This document shows positions 26,425 to 35,998 of a DNA stretch of 64,000 bases, one piece after another (position 1 is the stretch's first letter; each line of letters begins with the position of its first letter). This DNA is from Paludibacteraceae bacterium (GTDB lineage Bacteria; Bacteroidota; Bacteroidia; Bacteroidales; Paludibacteraceae). The stretch is from the NCBI GenBank assembly GCA_017446585.1, contig JAFSQL010000005.1, positions 1 to 64,000 on the forward strand. The letters run 5' to 3'. The notes below the pieces were generated by a model, which ran no database searches, was not told the origin of the DNA, and worked only from the letters and a program-made list of their open reading frames with translations. Made by a program: the position numbers and the translations under genes.

Positions 26425-27369
26425 ATGAGCGAAATAAAATTGTTCTACAAGGAAGACGCCAGAGTCAAGATGTCACGTGACATCAACACGCTGAAGCGCG
26501 TGCCGCTGTCAGACTTCATTTGGATAGACTTGAATGACGCCACGGATGAGATAGAGGATCAATTGGAGGAATTTCTGAAGATATACATCCAAGAGGAGGA
26601 AGAGATAGAGGAGATAGAGATCTCGGCACGTTACATGCAGACGGAAGACACGATAGTCGCCAATTCGCACTTCATGCAAGACGACTATGTGATGGAGCCC
26701 GTGTCGTTCATAATCAAGTCCAACATCTTGGTTTCCGTTCGATATGCCAGCCTAAAGGCGTTTCACGAGACGGTGCGCCGCATCTATGCCAACCCGCGGC
26801 AATACACGTCGGGCTATCACGTGCTCGCGTCGTTGTTGGAAACTCGTGTGGAGTTGGATGCCGACATGATTGAAGACATGACCTCGTATATCACCAATTT
26901 GTCCTCGACCATCAAGGACGAAGAGGTGGACAACGACATGCTCATCAACATCAAGGACCTGCAGGAAAAAACGATGCTGATTCGTGAGAACATCATAGAC
27001 AAGCAACGCGTGGTGTCGAACATGCTCAAGTCGGGCAGGTTTCCGAAGGACACGCAGGGTCAGTTGTCAATGATCATCAAGGACATCAACTCGCTCATTG
27101 AGCACACGAACTTCTCGTTCGAGCGTTTGGACTACTTGCAGGACGCGTTCCTCGGTTTGGTGAACATTCAGCAGAACAAGATAATCAAGATATTCACCAT
27201 CGTGTCGGTGGTGTTCATGCCTCCGACGCTTGTCGCCTCAATATATGGCATGAACTTCCAGAGCATGCCAGAGTTGTCGTGGGAGTATGGTTACCCACTG
27301 GCTTTGATATTGATGGTGGTGACGGTGGTGCTCATTCTCGTTGTCTTCTACAAGAAAAAGTGGTTGTAG
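26425..27369 (+). CDS. corA: Magnesium transporter CorA family protein
   Basis: 314 residues. The large N-terminal cytoplasmic domain and long stalk helix (about residues 150-245) lead to two C-terminal membrane helices. The signature YGMN, in 'PTLVASIYGMNFQSMPE', sits at the end of the first helix and forms the ion-selectivity loop; the basic end 'YKKKWL' faces the cytoplasm. It forms a pentameric Mg2+ (or Co2+/Ni2+) channel in the inner membrane. Probably co-transcribed with rsmA. Confidence 0.93.
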   Translation: MSEIKLFYKEDARVKMSRDINTLKRVPLSDFIWIDLNDATDEIEDQLEEFLKIYIQEEEEIEEIEISARYMQTEDTIVANSHFMQDDYVMEPVSFIIKSNILVSVRYASLKAFHETVRRIYANPRQYTSGYHVLASLLETRVELDADMIEDMTSYITNLSSTIKDEEVDNDMLINIKDLQEKTMLIRENIIDKQRVVSNMLKSGRFPKDTQGQLSMIIKDINSLIEHTNFSFERLDYLQDAFLGLVNIQQNKIIKIFTIVSVVFMPPTLVASIYGMNFQSMPELSWEYGYPLALILMVVTVVLILVVFYKKKWL

Positions 27370-27393
27370 TTTGTTGTAAGTGGAAATAATTCA

Positions 27394-27401
27394 TATCTTT
27401 A
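27394..27401 (+). promoter_or_regulatory. Imperfect -7 box upstream of the lipocalin-like lipoprotein gene
   Basis: TATCTTTA differs from TAnnTTTG at the last base and lies 33 bp before the ATG at 27434. Confidence 0.35.
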
Positions 27402-27433
27402 ACGCAATTATTAATCACAAAAAACATGAAACT

Positions 27434-28180
27434 ATGACAAAAAGATTTTTTTTCGCCGCTTTGGCCCTTTGCCTCGGTGCGTTCACTTGCGTCTCGTGCA
27501 GCGATGACGATGACAAAAGTGTCGCTTCGTCTTCTGACACTTCCGTTTCTTCATCTGACCTTATTGGCACGTGGCGTGATTGGGACGGCACCATTTCCGC
27601 CACGATTACGCAAGATAATCTCACGGTGACACAGGGTGGCAATCCAATTTACAGCGGACCGTGGTCTTTGACTGGCAGCACGCTCGTCACGGGAGAGAAA
27701 AGTCAACAAGTAGAGTTGCTTCTTGGCAAGAAATTATTTTTGGGAACGGATGAAATAAATGGCAAGATGTACTTCCTCAAGGACGATGTTCGAGGCACGA
27801 CCAAACTTTCTGACATCTATGGCACGTGGTATTATTATATCGACGCGGACGAGAGGGAGATTCGTTCCGCAATCACGTTCAACACGGACGGCACGTTTGA
27901 GTTGATTATCTGCGCATGGGCGGAACGATATGTCGGCACCTTCACCTATACCAACGACGTGGCGAGACTTCATACGATCGATTATTATTCCTCTCGCGGA
28001 ACGTCGGGTGAAGGTTTCGGTCCTGGAACTTTGGACACGAAGACCTTGGAGGCAACGTGGTCGCCAAACCCATCGTATTCGACGTTCGGGAATTCGGTCA
28101 TTGAATTGCCATTCGTCGCAGTGGGAGACAACGCTTATGGTCCATTCGTTGGGCTTCAGGCTTACTACTACAAGCAATAA
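27434..28180 (+). CDS. Lipocalin-like lipoprotein
   Basis: 248 residues from ATG 27434. The leader 'MTKRFFFAALALCLGAFTCVSC' ends in a lipobox, and the acidic SDDDDK after the cysteine resembles the surface-export signal of Bacteroidota lipoproteins. Two GTW-type lipocalin-like units follow ('DLIGTWRDWDGTISATI' and 'DIYGTWYYYIDADE...FNTDGTFEL'). Such units form small beta-barrels; ligand unknown. An upstream in-frame TTG (27380) is rejected because it would place the signal peptide internally. A strong terminator follows at 28203. Confidence 0.75.
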   Translation: MTKRFFFAALALCLGAFTCVSCSDDDDKSVASSSDTSVSSSDLIGTWRDWDGTISATITQDNLTVTQGGNPIYSGPWSLTGSTLVTGEKSQQVELLLGKKLFLGTDEINGKMYFLKDDVRGTTKLSDIYGTWYYYIDADEREIRSAITFNTDGTFELIICAWAERYVGTFTYTNDVARLHTIDYYSSRGTSGEGFGPGTLDTKTLEATWSPNPSYSTFGNSVIELPFVAVGDNAYGPFVGLQAYYYKQ

Positions 28181-28202
28181 TTCAGTCACAAACAATAAAG
28201 AG

Positions 28203-28231
28203 AAGTCCCGAAGGCAGAACCTTCGGGACTT
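28203..28231. terminator. Intrinsic terminator between convergent genes
   Basis: AAGTCCCGAAGG and CCTTCGGGACTT are perfect 12-bp arms around CAGAA, followed by TTGTTTTT on the plus strand. It can end the lipoprotein transcript and, less strongly, the HIT transcript coming the other way. Confidence 0.85.
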
Positions 28232-28256
28232 GTTGTTTTTAAGGTTTTGTTGTCAA

Positions 28257-28661
28257 TTATAAGGAGTTGAACGCTTGTTGAATTTTTTGCGCTATGTCTT
28301 TCATCCGCTCTTCTGTCAGTTTCACCCGTGGTTTGCGGAAGTCCATGTCGGCTTCGGTTTGCAGCGGAACGAGGTGGATGTGGGTGTGTGGCACTTCCAT
28401 GCCGAGCACGGCGATACCGACACGTTGGCATGGAACAGCGGCTTTGAGCGCGAGCGCGACCTTGCGCGCGAAGGAGGTCAGACCTTGGTAGGTGACGGGG
28501 TCGAGAGCGAAGATGTAGTCACACTCCGTCTTTTTCGGAATGACCAAGGTGTGTCCTTCCGCCATGGGTGAGATGTCAAGGAAGGCGAAGAAGTCGTCGT
28601 TTTCCGCTACCTTGTAACTCGGGATTTCGCCGTTGGCGATTTTCGTGAAGATGGTTGCCAT
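28257..28661 (-). CDS. HIT family nucleotide hydrolase
   Basis: 134 residues from MATIFTKIANGEIPSYKV. The histidine triad is 'HTHIHLVPL' near residue 97, and 'FAFLDISPMAEGHTLVIPKK' is the conserved core. HIT proteins of this HinT-like subgroup hydrolyse AMP-linked substrates such as phosphoramidates. The frame runs upstream to 28793, but the family begins at this ATG and the -7 box lies inside the extension. Confidence 0.92.
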   Translation of the reverse strand: MATIFTKIANGEIPSYKVAENDDFFAFLDISPMAEGHTLVIPKKTECDYIFALDPVTYQGLTSFARKVALALKAAVPCQRVGIAVLGMEVPHTHIHLVPLQTEADMDFRKPRVKLTEERMKDIAQKIQQAFNSL

Positions 28662-28729
28662 AGAGTGAGAAGTTATAGTTGGTGTTTTGTTAAGTCGAAA
28701 GCGTGGATGTATAAGCGTTTTTCTCTCCG

Positions 28730-28737
28730 CAAATATA
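28730..28737 (-). promoter_or_regulatory. -7 box upstream of the HIT gene
   Basis: On the minus strand the sequence reads TATATTTG. The remainder of 28738-28913 shows no gene, tRNA fold or repeat that I can support. Confidence 0.5.
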
Positions 28738-28913
28738 CACTTTGCGACAAACAAATCAAAGGCTTGGAAGGGAGTGAAAGACAGAAAAACCAATCTGACG
28801 GTTGGTGTCGGAGCCGTGACTCAGCGTAAAAGGTCTTGCAGGAATTTTCGGATCGAAGTTCCAAGTCGTCATGGACGGCTCGACGTGAGGATAAGAAATT
28901 CGCGTTAAAAAAT

Positions 28914-28942
28914 AAGCGAGGGCGCATAACGCACCCTCGCTT
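28914..28942 (-). terminator. Intrinsic terminator of the T9SS-cargo-like gene
   Basis: AAGCGAGGG and CCCTCGCTT pair around a short inner stem. The minus-strand transcript then reads ATTTTTTA. A second small hairpin (about 28949-28966) precedes it. Confidence 0.75.
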
Positions 28943-28973
28943 TTATTCTCGGTTTCAATAACCGAGTATTTGT

Positions 28974-30719
28974 TTATTTCAAGATAGCGCCTTGTGCGCT
29001 GTAAGTAACACCGTCCTTCTCAATCAGGAGAACGCCGTCAACCAAACGCTTGGTAGTCGTCTTTGCGTCAGCATCCGCTTCGGCATCGCTAACACCTGTC
29101 GATACTTCGAAAGTAGCAACCACATCTACATCCTGACCTGGCATCGTGAAGGAATAAGCACCTTCAACATCCACCAATTCATCACCGTTCACCGTAACAG
29201 TTGCTATTTTGTAGCCAGCATCGGGAGTAACGGTCAGGGTAATGGTCTCGTTTGGAATTCCCAATTTATATGGAGCGGCAACTGTACCGTTTGTCGCCTC
29301 TGCGCAGTTGATAGCGAACAGTTCAGGAGACCGCAGTTCCTCGTCGATCATAATCTGCTGGAAGACTACAGCGGAGGCGTCTGCCATCTTGATGCTTATG
29401 AGTTCGTCAGCGGCAGCAGTGTGGGTGTACACCTTATCCGTAATGCTCATGTCAGCATATTCGCCGCCATTGATAGAAACCAACGGAGTTTTAGCGATAT
29501 TGCCGAACTTGATCTTTACGGTGCTGCCATTCTTGATCCAGAAGTTCAGAGCCGCACCGTTTTGCTTAACCTTCAGACCCAGATAAGCGTAGTTACGCAG
29601 GCCATCGGTCTTGCTGTTATCAAGACTATCAAGAGAACCTGTGATATCAGTTGCATAGCCGGATGTGCCAAGTAGCCCAATGATGTCAAAACTCTTGCCG
29701 TTATTCATAACGTTATTCTCAAAGTTGACAGACTCGGCGTAAGATTTATCGAACAAGCCATAAACGGTCAGGTCATTATTGACAGCAAATGTAGCCAAAT
29801 CTACTGGATTCAGTTCTGCGTCGTACCAACCCGCGAACACAGTCAGCGGGTAAACCTGATACTCACCATACTTGGTTGCGGGGTCGCCCTTTTTAACAGT
29901 CTCGGTGCCCAGTACAGTCTCGCCGTCCATATAAGTAACGGTAGCGGTTGCAGGTTTGATGGCGGAAACGGTGTAGGTCACGGTGTTTAAAGTGTAAGAG
30001 GCCTCCCACGTAATGGGTGTTAGTCCCGTCGCCACTACGTGAATGCTATCGTTCTTGGTGGATGGTGTTGCTTCGCCCACATAATAGGTGTCAGTCTGCT
30101 TGATGAAGGTGACGGTTGGAGCTTCTACAAATTCCCGTGTAAGATTCAGTGTGTGCGATCCGTAGAACAAGGGATCAACTTCAGGACTTTCAATCTCGTC
30201 ACCATTGACAGCTACACCGTTGAGAGTAACTTCTACATGGTCAACTTCTTTCGTTACGCACTCTTCATTGAGGGTATAAGAGAAACCAGTGATTTTGTAG
30301 TCGTAATAACTTCCTTCATTGTCAGCAGAAGAAAAACGAATGTAGTATTTCCCGTTATCCTCAAGAATGTCGTCAGCCGTAAAAGCAATAGCATCGCTGT
30401 ACATGCTTTTCATGGCTACTTTGCGGCTTTCGTCACGCGCGGTACCATTGCTGCCCCAGATAGTAGCAAAACGACTTGTATTGGAACCAGATGAACGAAG
30501 ATACAGATTACCATTAGCCGAAGCGCATGGTACTTCCACATCAATGTACAGCACTTTGTTCAGTTTCTGAGCATCACTAGTCAAACCTGTCTTTAAGTAA
30601 TTCAATGGTTCATTAACAGTCAAATCTTCCAACGCATACGTGGTAGTTGCAGTCGGATACGCCGCCCACAAGCTAAAACTTGTCAGCAAGGCGACGCCTA
30701 AGGTTAATAATTTCTTCAT
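28974..30719 (-). CDS. Large secreted protein with InlB-type repeat and T9SS-like C-terminus
   Basis: 581 residues. Signal peptide MKKLLTLGVALLTSFSLWA, then beta-rich regions ('NLYLRSSGSNTSRFATIWG', 'FRISS-like YYIRFSSADNEGSYYDYKI'), an InlB/Flg_new-type repeat near residues 255-315 ('TVTYMDGETVLGTETVKKGD', 'VFAGWYDAELNPVDLA'), a second domain containing 'YKIATVTVNGDELV', and an acidic linker ('VSDAEADADA'). The last ~25 residues ('KRLVDGVLLIEKDGVTYSAQG') match a short C-terminal signal common on Bacteroidales T9SS cargo. It is probably secreted and surface-attached through the T9SS; binding partner unknown. It is transcribed alone, with its own promoter and terminator. Confidence 0.75.
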   Translation of the reverse strand: MKKLLTLGVALLTSFSLWAAYPTATTTYALEDLTVNEPLNYLKTGLTSDAQKLNKVLYIDVEVPCASANGNLYLRSSGSNTSRFATIWGSNGTARDESRKVAMKSMYSDAIAFTADDILEDNGKYYIRFSSADNEGSYYDYKITGFSYTLNEECVTKEVDHVEVTLNGVAVNGDEIESPEVDPLFYGSHTLNLTREFVEAPTVTFIKQTDTYYVGEATPSTKNDSIHVVATGLTPITWEASYTLNTVTYTVSAIKPATATVTYMDGETVLGTETVKKGDPATKYGEYQVYPLTVFAGWYDAELNPVDLATFAVNNDLTVYGLFDKSYAESVNFENNVMNNGKSFDIIGLLGTSGYATDITGSLDSLDNSKTDGLRNYAYLGLKVKQNGAALNFWIKNGSTVKIKFGNIAKTPLVSINGGEYADMSITDKVYTHTAAADELISIKMADASAVVFQQIMIDEELRSPELFAINCAEATNGTVAAPYKLGIPNETITLTVTPDAGYKIATVTVNGDELVDVEGAYSFTMPGQDVDVVATFEVSTGVSDAEADADAKTTTKRLVDGVLLIEKDGVTYSAQGAILK

Positions 30720-30779
30720 TGTGTCTAAATTTTAATTGTTAAAAATGAAGTTGATTTTTTGTCACTGCGTTTTGTTTGT

Positions 30780-30837
30780 TTTGCTTATTTAAGCAAATAA
30801 AAACACATGCGTTAGTGTAACTAATGACACAAATGTA
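30780..30837 (-). promoter_or_regulatory. Promoter and palindromic leader of the 581-residue secreted protein
   Basis: The minus strand reads TACATTTG at 30837-30830, a TAnnTTTG match. Immediately downstream in the transcript are TTAGT-TAC-ACTAA and, further on, the perfect palindrome TTTGCTTA-AA-TAAGCAAA (plus-strand 30780-30797). The layout (promoter, then small A/T hairpins, then secreted protein) resembles the two leader copies, but the sequence is different. Confidence 0.4.
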
Positions 30838-30895
30838 GGGAATGCGAAAGCTTTTTCCAAAAAGTTGGATATGTTGTGCAACACATTTTTTATAA

Positions 30896-32878
30896 TCACT
30901 CCGCGTCAATGGTCATGCGGTTGGCGGTCATGCGGTCGATGTACTGCTGGACGACCGCCTTGATGAGGCGTTCGTAGTCCAGGCGCCGTTCCGCGGGGAT
31001 CGAGGAGAGCAGGTTATCACGCTGTGGCACGTCGGTGACGAAGTTGTAGATGGCCGTGGTCTTGTCGCCATCGAACTGAATGAGGAGACTGTCACGGAAG
31101 AGTTGGAACGTCTGGTCGTAGTGGTTGATGGCGTAGTGTCGCGCGTAGGCGGTGTCGAGGAGGTTGTTGCCGTAGGCGAAATAAGGCTTGCGGTAGTTGA
31201 GATGTCCGAGAACGGTTGGCATGATATCGGCTTGGCTGGCGATGGCGGGGACGCGACCGGAGAGAGAGCCGTCGGGCGTGAAGAAAATGATGGGAACCTT
31301 GAAGTAGCCGGCATCGGTGAGGTACTCCTTGCGCGTGAGGGCGTTGGTGTGGTCGGCGGTGATGACGAAGAGGGTGTTGTCGTACCAGGGTTGTCGTCGC
31401 GCGTAGTCGAAGAAGAGACGGAGGGCGTTGTCGGTGTAGCGGATGCACTTGTGGAGCGGGTGTCCACCCTCCTCAACGAAGGTGTCCGCATAGCGAGCAG
31501 GAACGTGGAATGGGTGGTGGGAGGAGACGGAGAAGAGCGCCGCCATGAAAGGCTCGCGGAAGGTGGAGAGGGTGTGGCCATAGAACTGGAAGAACTCCTC
31601 GTCCCAGATGCCCCAGTGACCGTCGTAGTCGTCATTGCCAGGGTGGGCGTTGTCGTATTCGGTCTTGCCGTAGTAGTCCTGGAATCCGCTGACGTTGGCG
31701 AACGCCTCGAAGCCCATGGAACCGTTGGGAGCGCCGTGGAAGAAGGCGGTGTAGTAGCCCTCGTCATTCAGGACATCGGCGATGCCACTGACCCGGTTGT
31801 TGCTGTAGGAGGTGAGGAAATAAGGCTCGTAGAATCGGGGTATGCTGCTCAAAACGGACGGCATGGCATCGATGGACTTGCGCCCGTTGGCGAAAGTGTA
31901 TTCGAACGTGAGAGAGTGGCGGATGAGGCTGTCGAGGAACGGCGTGTAGCCACGGTAGGAGCCATTGTCGAGGTCGCGGTTGAGTTCACCGACGAACTCC
32001 TTGCTGAACGATTCGAGAATGAAGATGACGACGTTCTTCTTGTTCATGGGTTCGGATTGCACGTCCCCTTGCTGGCGGAGCGGCGTATAGATGGACTCGA
32101 GTTCCTGCTTGTCGTCAAAGTAGTGCGGGTCCTTGTAAGGGTGCTTGCCGATGGTGCGGAGGAGGCAGAAAGGGGTGTTGAGCACGATGGAGGCTTCGAG
32201 GGGCTTGGAGACATACTGGTTGGCGTTGCTGAGCGTGATGGGGCGGACGAACGATCCGAAGCCGCCGCGCATGCCGTTGACGATGAGGAAGACCGCCGCG
32301 ATAAGCGCAATGGAATTGCGAAGGCAGTAAGCGAGATTGGACGTCTTGGAAGGCTTGTGGGCTGATGACACAGACGGTTTGCGGTAGAGGAGTACGAGCG
32401 CGGTGATGAGAATGACGCCCGTGAGAACCACGTACCAATAGTTCAAGGCTCCGTCAGCGACGATGCCGCCGAGGTTGTTGTCGTTCTGAAACTCGGAGAA
32501 GAACGACATGGTGGTGCGTCGGCTGGTGAACTTGAAATAGATGGAGTCGCTGAGGTTGACGATGACCGCCAACGAGTTGACGATGATAAAAATCCACTTG
32601 GCGACCCGCTGGTAGGCGTGATTCTGTCGGAAACGGAAGGGAATGAGCATGAGGAGGAGGTAGAGGATGTTGGTGTATAGCACGGCTGAGAGGTCGAACT
32701 TCAGTCCTCCGGCAAAGATGGTGGGGAGGGTGGCGGTGTCAAGGTCGGGGAAGAAGTCGGCGGCATTGATGAGGTAGAACTCCAAACGACAAAGTGAATA
32801 GACGAGCATCGCCAGGACGATGTTGAGGGCGGTGGTGGCGTAGAGGTTGGAGCGGAGGCATTCGAAAAGCCGTTTCAT
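30896..32878 (-). CDS. LtaS-like membrane phosphoglycerol/phosphoethanolamine transferase
   Basis: 660 residues. Five N-terminal membrane helices (about residues 10-200) precede a periplasmic alkaline-phosphatase/sulfatase domain. Metal and catalytic positions are visible: 'VVIFILESFSKEF' (acidic ligand), 'FANGRKSIDAMPSVLSSIP' (the LtaS threonine is probably Ser here), 'AFFHGAPNGSMGF', and 'VITADHTNAL'. Gram-negative members modify surface lipids or glycans with phosphoglycerol or phosphoethanolamine; the exact substrate is not known. It follows the sigma-54 activator gene by 51 bp and is probably co-transcribed with it. Confidence 0.85.
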   Translation of the reverse strand: MKRLFECLRSNLYATTALNIVLAMLVYSLCRLEFYLINAADFFPDLDTATLPTIFAGGLKFDLSAVLYTNILYLLLMLIPFRFRQNHAYQRVAKWIFIIVNSLAVIVNLSDSIYFKFTSRRTTMSFFSEFQNDNNLGGIVADGALNYWYVVLTGVILITALVLLYRKPSVSSAHKPSKTSNLAYCLRNSIALIAAVFLIVNGMRGGFGSFVRPITLSNANQYVSKPLEASIVLNTPFCLLRTIGKHPYKDPHYFDDKQELESIYTPLRQQGDVQSEPMNKKNVVIFILESFSKEFVGELNRDLDNGSYRGYTPFLDSLIRHSLTFEYTFANGRKSIDAMPSVLSSIPRFYEPYFLTSYSNNRVSGIADVLNDEGYYTAFFHGAPNGSMGFEAFANVSGFQDYYGKTEYDNAHPGNDDYDGHWGIWDEEFFQFYGHTLSTFREPFMAALFSVSSHHPFHVPARYADTFVEEGGHPLHKCIRYTDNALRLFFDYARRQPWYDNTLFVITADHTNALTRKEYLTDAGYFKVPIIFFTPDGSLSGRVPAIASQADIMPTVLGHLNYRKPYFAYGNNLLDTAYARHYAINHYDQTFQLFRDSLLIQFDGDKTTAIYNFVTDVPQRDNLLSSIPAERRLDYERLIKAVVQQYIDRMTANRMTIDAE

Positions 32879-32929
32879 AAAGTGTTCAGGAAAAATTTTT
32901 TGATTAAGTCAAGGAGGAGGAACTCGGCG

Positions 32930-34087
32930 TCAGGCGAAGTTGTCCACATCCGCTTTGGTAATGGTGTCAGAGCCGAGGATGATCAGTCGCTCGACGACGT
33001 TGCGCAATTGACGTATGTTGCCGGTCCAAGAGCGTTGTTGCAACGCCTTGATGGCGTCATCGCTAAACTTCTTTGGTGTCATGCCCTCGTCTTGGCAAAT
33101 GCGTTCGCAGAAATGGAGCACGAGTTCGGGTATGTCGTCCTTGCGATCATCGAGGCAAGGGACATTGATGAGGATGACAGAGAGTCGGTGGTAGAGGTCC
33201 TCGCGGAAGTTGCCCTTGCGGATTTCCTCTTCGAGGTTCTTGTTGGTGGCGGCAAGGACGCGTACGTTGATTTTGATGTCCTTGTCACTGCCGACGGGCG
33301 AGATGACGTTCTCTTGCAAGCAGCGCAGAACCTTGGCTTGCGCCGCGAGCGACATGTCTCCAATCTCGTCGAGGAAGATGGTGCCCCCGTTGGCTTGTTC
33401 GAACTTGCCGGCGCGCTGTTTGACGGCACCCGTGAAAGAGCCTTTTTCATGCCCGAAGAGTTCGGACTCGATGAGTTCGGAAGGGATGGCGGCGCAATTG
33501 ACCTCGACGAACGGTTGGTCGGCGCGGTTGCTACGCTCGTAGAGCGCGTGCGCGACGACCTCCTTGCCGGTGCCGTTGGCACCCGTGATGAGTACGCGCG
33601 CGTCAGTGGGAGCGACCTTGTCAATGATGTCACGGACGCGTTCAAGCGCGGCACTGGATCCGACCATGTTGTAGCGTCGAGCCACCTTCTTTTTCAACAC
33701 CTTGACTTCGGTGGCAGTGTGCTTCTTGTCAAGGGCGTTGCGCAGCGTGATGAGCAGTCGGTTCATGTCCAAAGGTTTCTCGATGAAGTCGAAAGCCCCC
33801 TTCTTGATGCAAGCGACCGCCGTCTCGATGTCTCCGTGTCCGCTGATCATGACCACGGGGATGTCGTGGTGTTCGGCGCAAATCTTGTCCAACACTTCGA
33901 TACCATCCATTTGCGGCATCTTGATGTCGCAGAAGATGATGTCGTAGTCCTTGGACCTGATGGCGAGCAGCCCCTCCATGCCATCGGCTGCGAGATCCAC
34001 TTCGTTCTTGGGGTTGTCGGTGGTGAAGATGTCCTTGAGAGAGTTGCGAATGGGGCGTTCGTCGTCGATGATGAGAATGTTGGGCAT
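32930..34087 (-). CDS. NtrC-type response regulator lacking the C-terminal HTH domain
   Basis: 385 residues. The receiver domain (about 1-120) has the acidic pocket 'IIDDERP', the phospho-acceptor in 'DIIFCDIKMPQMDG' and the lysine in 'FIEKPLD'. The AAA+ domain (about 140-370) has Walker A 'GANGTGKEVVAHAL', the sigma-54 contact loop 'EKGSFTGAVKQ' (GSFTGA variant), Walker B 'GGTIFLDEIGDMSL', and the arginine finger region. The protein ends 'DTITKADVDNFA' where a Fis-type HTH would normally begin, about 60 residues short of typical NtrC proteins, and no frame continuation is visible. It could act without DNA tethering. No histidine kinase is adjacent. A near-match -7 box (TATTTTCG) is about 25 bp upstream. 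Confidence 0.9.
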   Translation of the reverse strand: MPNILIIDDERPIRNSLKDIFTTDNPKNEVDLAADGMEGLLAIRSKDYDIIFCDIKMPQMDGIEVLDKICAEHHDIPVVMISGHGDIETAVACIKKGAFDFIEKPLDMNRLLITLRNALDKKHTATEVKVLKKKVARRYNMVGSSAALERVRDIIDKVAPTDARVLITGANGTGKEVVAHALYERSNRADQPFVEVNCAAIPSELIESELFGHEKGSFTGAVKQRAGKFEQANGGTIFLDEIGDMSLAAQAKVLRCLQENVISPVGSDKDIKINVRVLAATNKNLEEEIRKGNFREDLYHRLSVILINVPCLDDRKDDIPELVLHFCERICQDEGMTPKKFSDDAIKALQQRSWTGNIRQLRNVVERLIILGSDTITKADVDNFA

Positions 34088-34168
34088 GGTGCGCGGTGTT
34101 GGTTCAGAACGCGAAAATAAACATTTTTGTGTTGTGTTTTTTTGTCGTTGACAACGAATAAGAAAGGA

Positions 34169-34202
34169 AGAAGGGTGGGACCCGCATGGGTTCCACCCTT
34201 CT
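34169..34202 (-). terminator. Intrinsic terminator after gdhA
   Basis: AGAAGGGTGG and CCACCCTTCT pair exactly, with further pairing in GACCC/GGGTT. The minus-strand transcript ends in TCTTCCTTTCTT, a pyrimidine-rich but not pure U-tract. Confidence 0.7.
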
Positions 34203-34231
34203 CTTCGTTATGGTGTTAAATCGAGAGTCGA

Positions 34232-35584
<1,353 letters not shown>

Positions 35585-35654
35585 TGTTTGTTATTGTTTT
35601 TTGTTTGGGAGTTTGTCGCATGGGAAAGCGGCATTTCTCCCTCGGTTCATGGCG

Positions 35655-35662
35655 CAAAACTA
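35655..35662 (-). promoter_or_regulatory. -7 box upstream of gdhA
   Basis: On the minus strand the sequence reads TAGTTTTG, matching TAnnTTTG, 70 bp before the gdhA ATG. Confidence 0.5.
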
Positions 35663-35778
35663 CACTTATAGGATGAGAATTGGTCAGAAAGGCGGGGAAA
35701 TTTCCGTAAATTACCGAATTGGGAAAAAGAAAAAGGTATCGAGGAACGATACCTTAAGACATTATTTATTTTAATGTG

Positions 35779-35850
35779 TAGCCCCGCTGAGAATCGAACT
35801 CAAATTTAAAGTTTAGGAAACTTCCGTTCTATCCATTGAACTACAGGGCC
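35779..35850 (-). tRNA. tRNA-Arg (anticodon CCU)
   Basis: The 72-nt minus-strand sequence folds as a cloverleaf: acceptor GGCCCTG with CGGGGCT (two G-U pairs), D stem GTTC/GAAC, anticodon stem GAAGT/ACTTT with loop TTCCTAA, and T stem TTGAG/CTCAG with loop TTCGATT. Anticodon CCT (CCU) reads AGG. CCA is not encoded. No integrase or att-like repeat is nearby. Confidence 0.9.
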
Positions 35851-35998
35851 AAGGAGCAAGTGGGGATTTGGGGAGTGCAAAGATAGTCGTTAATTTTTAA
35901 TTCTCGGGGAATATTTTCAAATTGCTTGCGGAGCGTGAAGAAAGTCCTTGCTGTTTTGTCAGGGAAGAACGAGACTAAAAGGGCGTTCAGATGACGGT

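Noticed and set aside
28800-28912. Possible tRNA-like or small RNA fold in the HIT upstream region
   Set aside because: No cloverleaf with consistent T-loop and anticodon stem could be drawn on either strand.
31103-32365. 420-codon plus-strand frame opposite the LtaS-like gene
   Set aside because: Low-complexity Val/Glu/Gly-rich translation, no family features, and the opposite strand carries a clear membrane enzyme.
32882-34120. 412-codon plus-strand frame opposite the NtrC-type gene
   Set aside because: It is the shadow of a well-conserved response regulator on the minus strand.
35779-35850. tRNA-Arg as a mobile-element attachment site
   Set aside because: No integrase gene and no direct repeat of the tRNA 3' end was found nearby.
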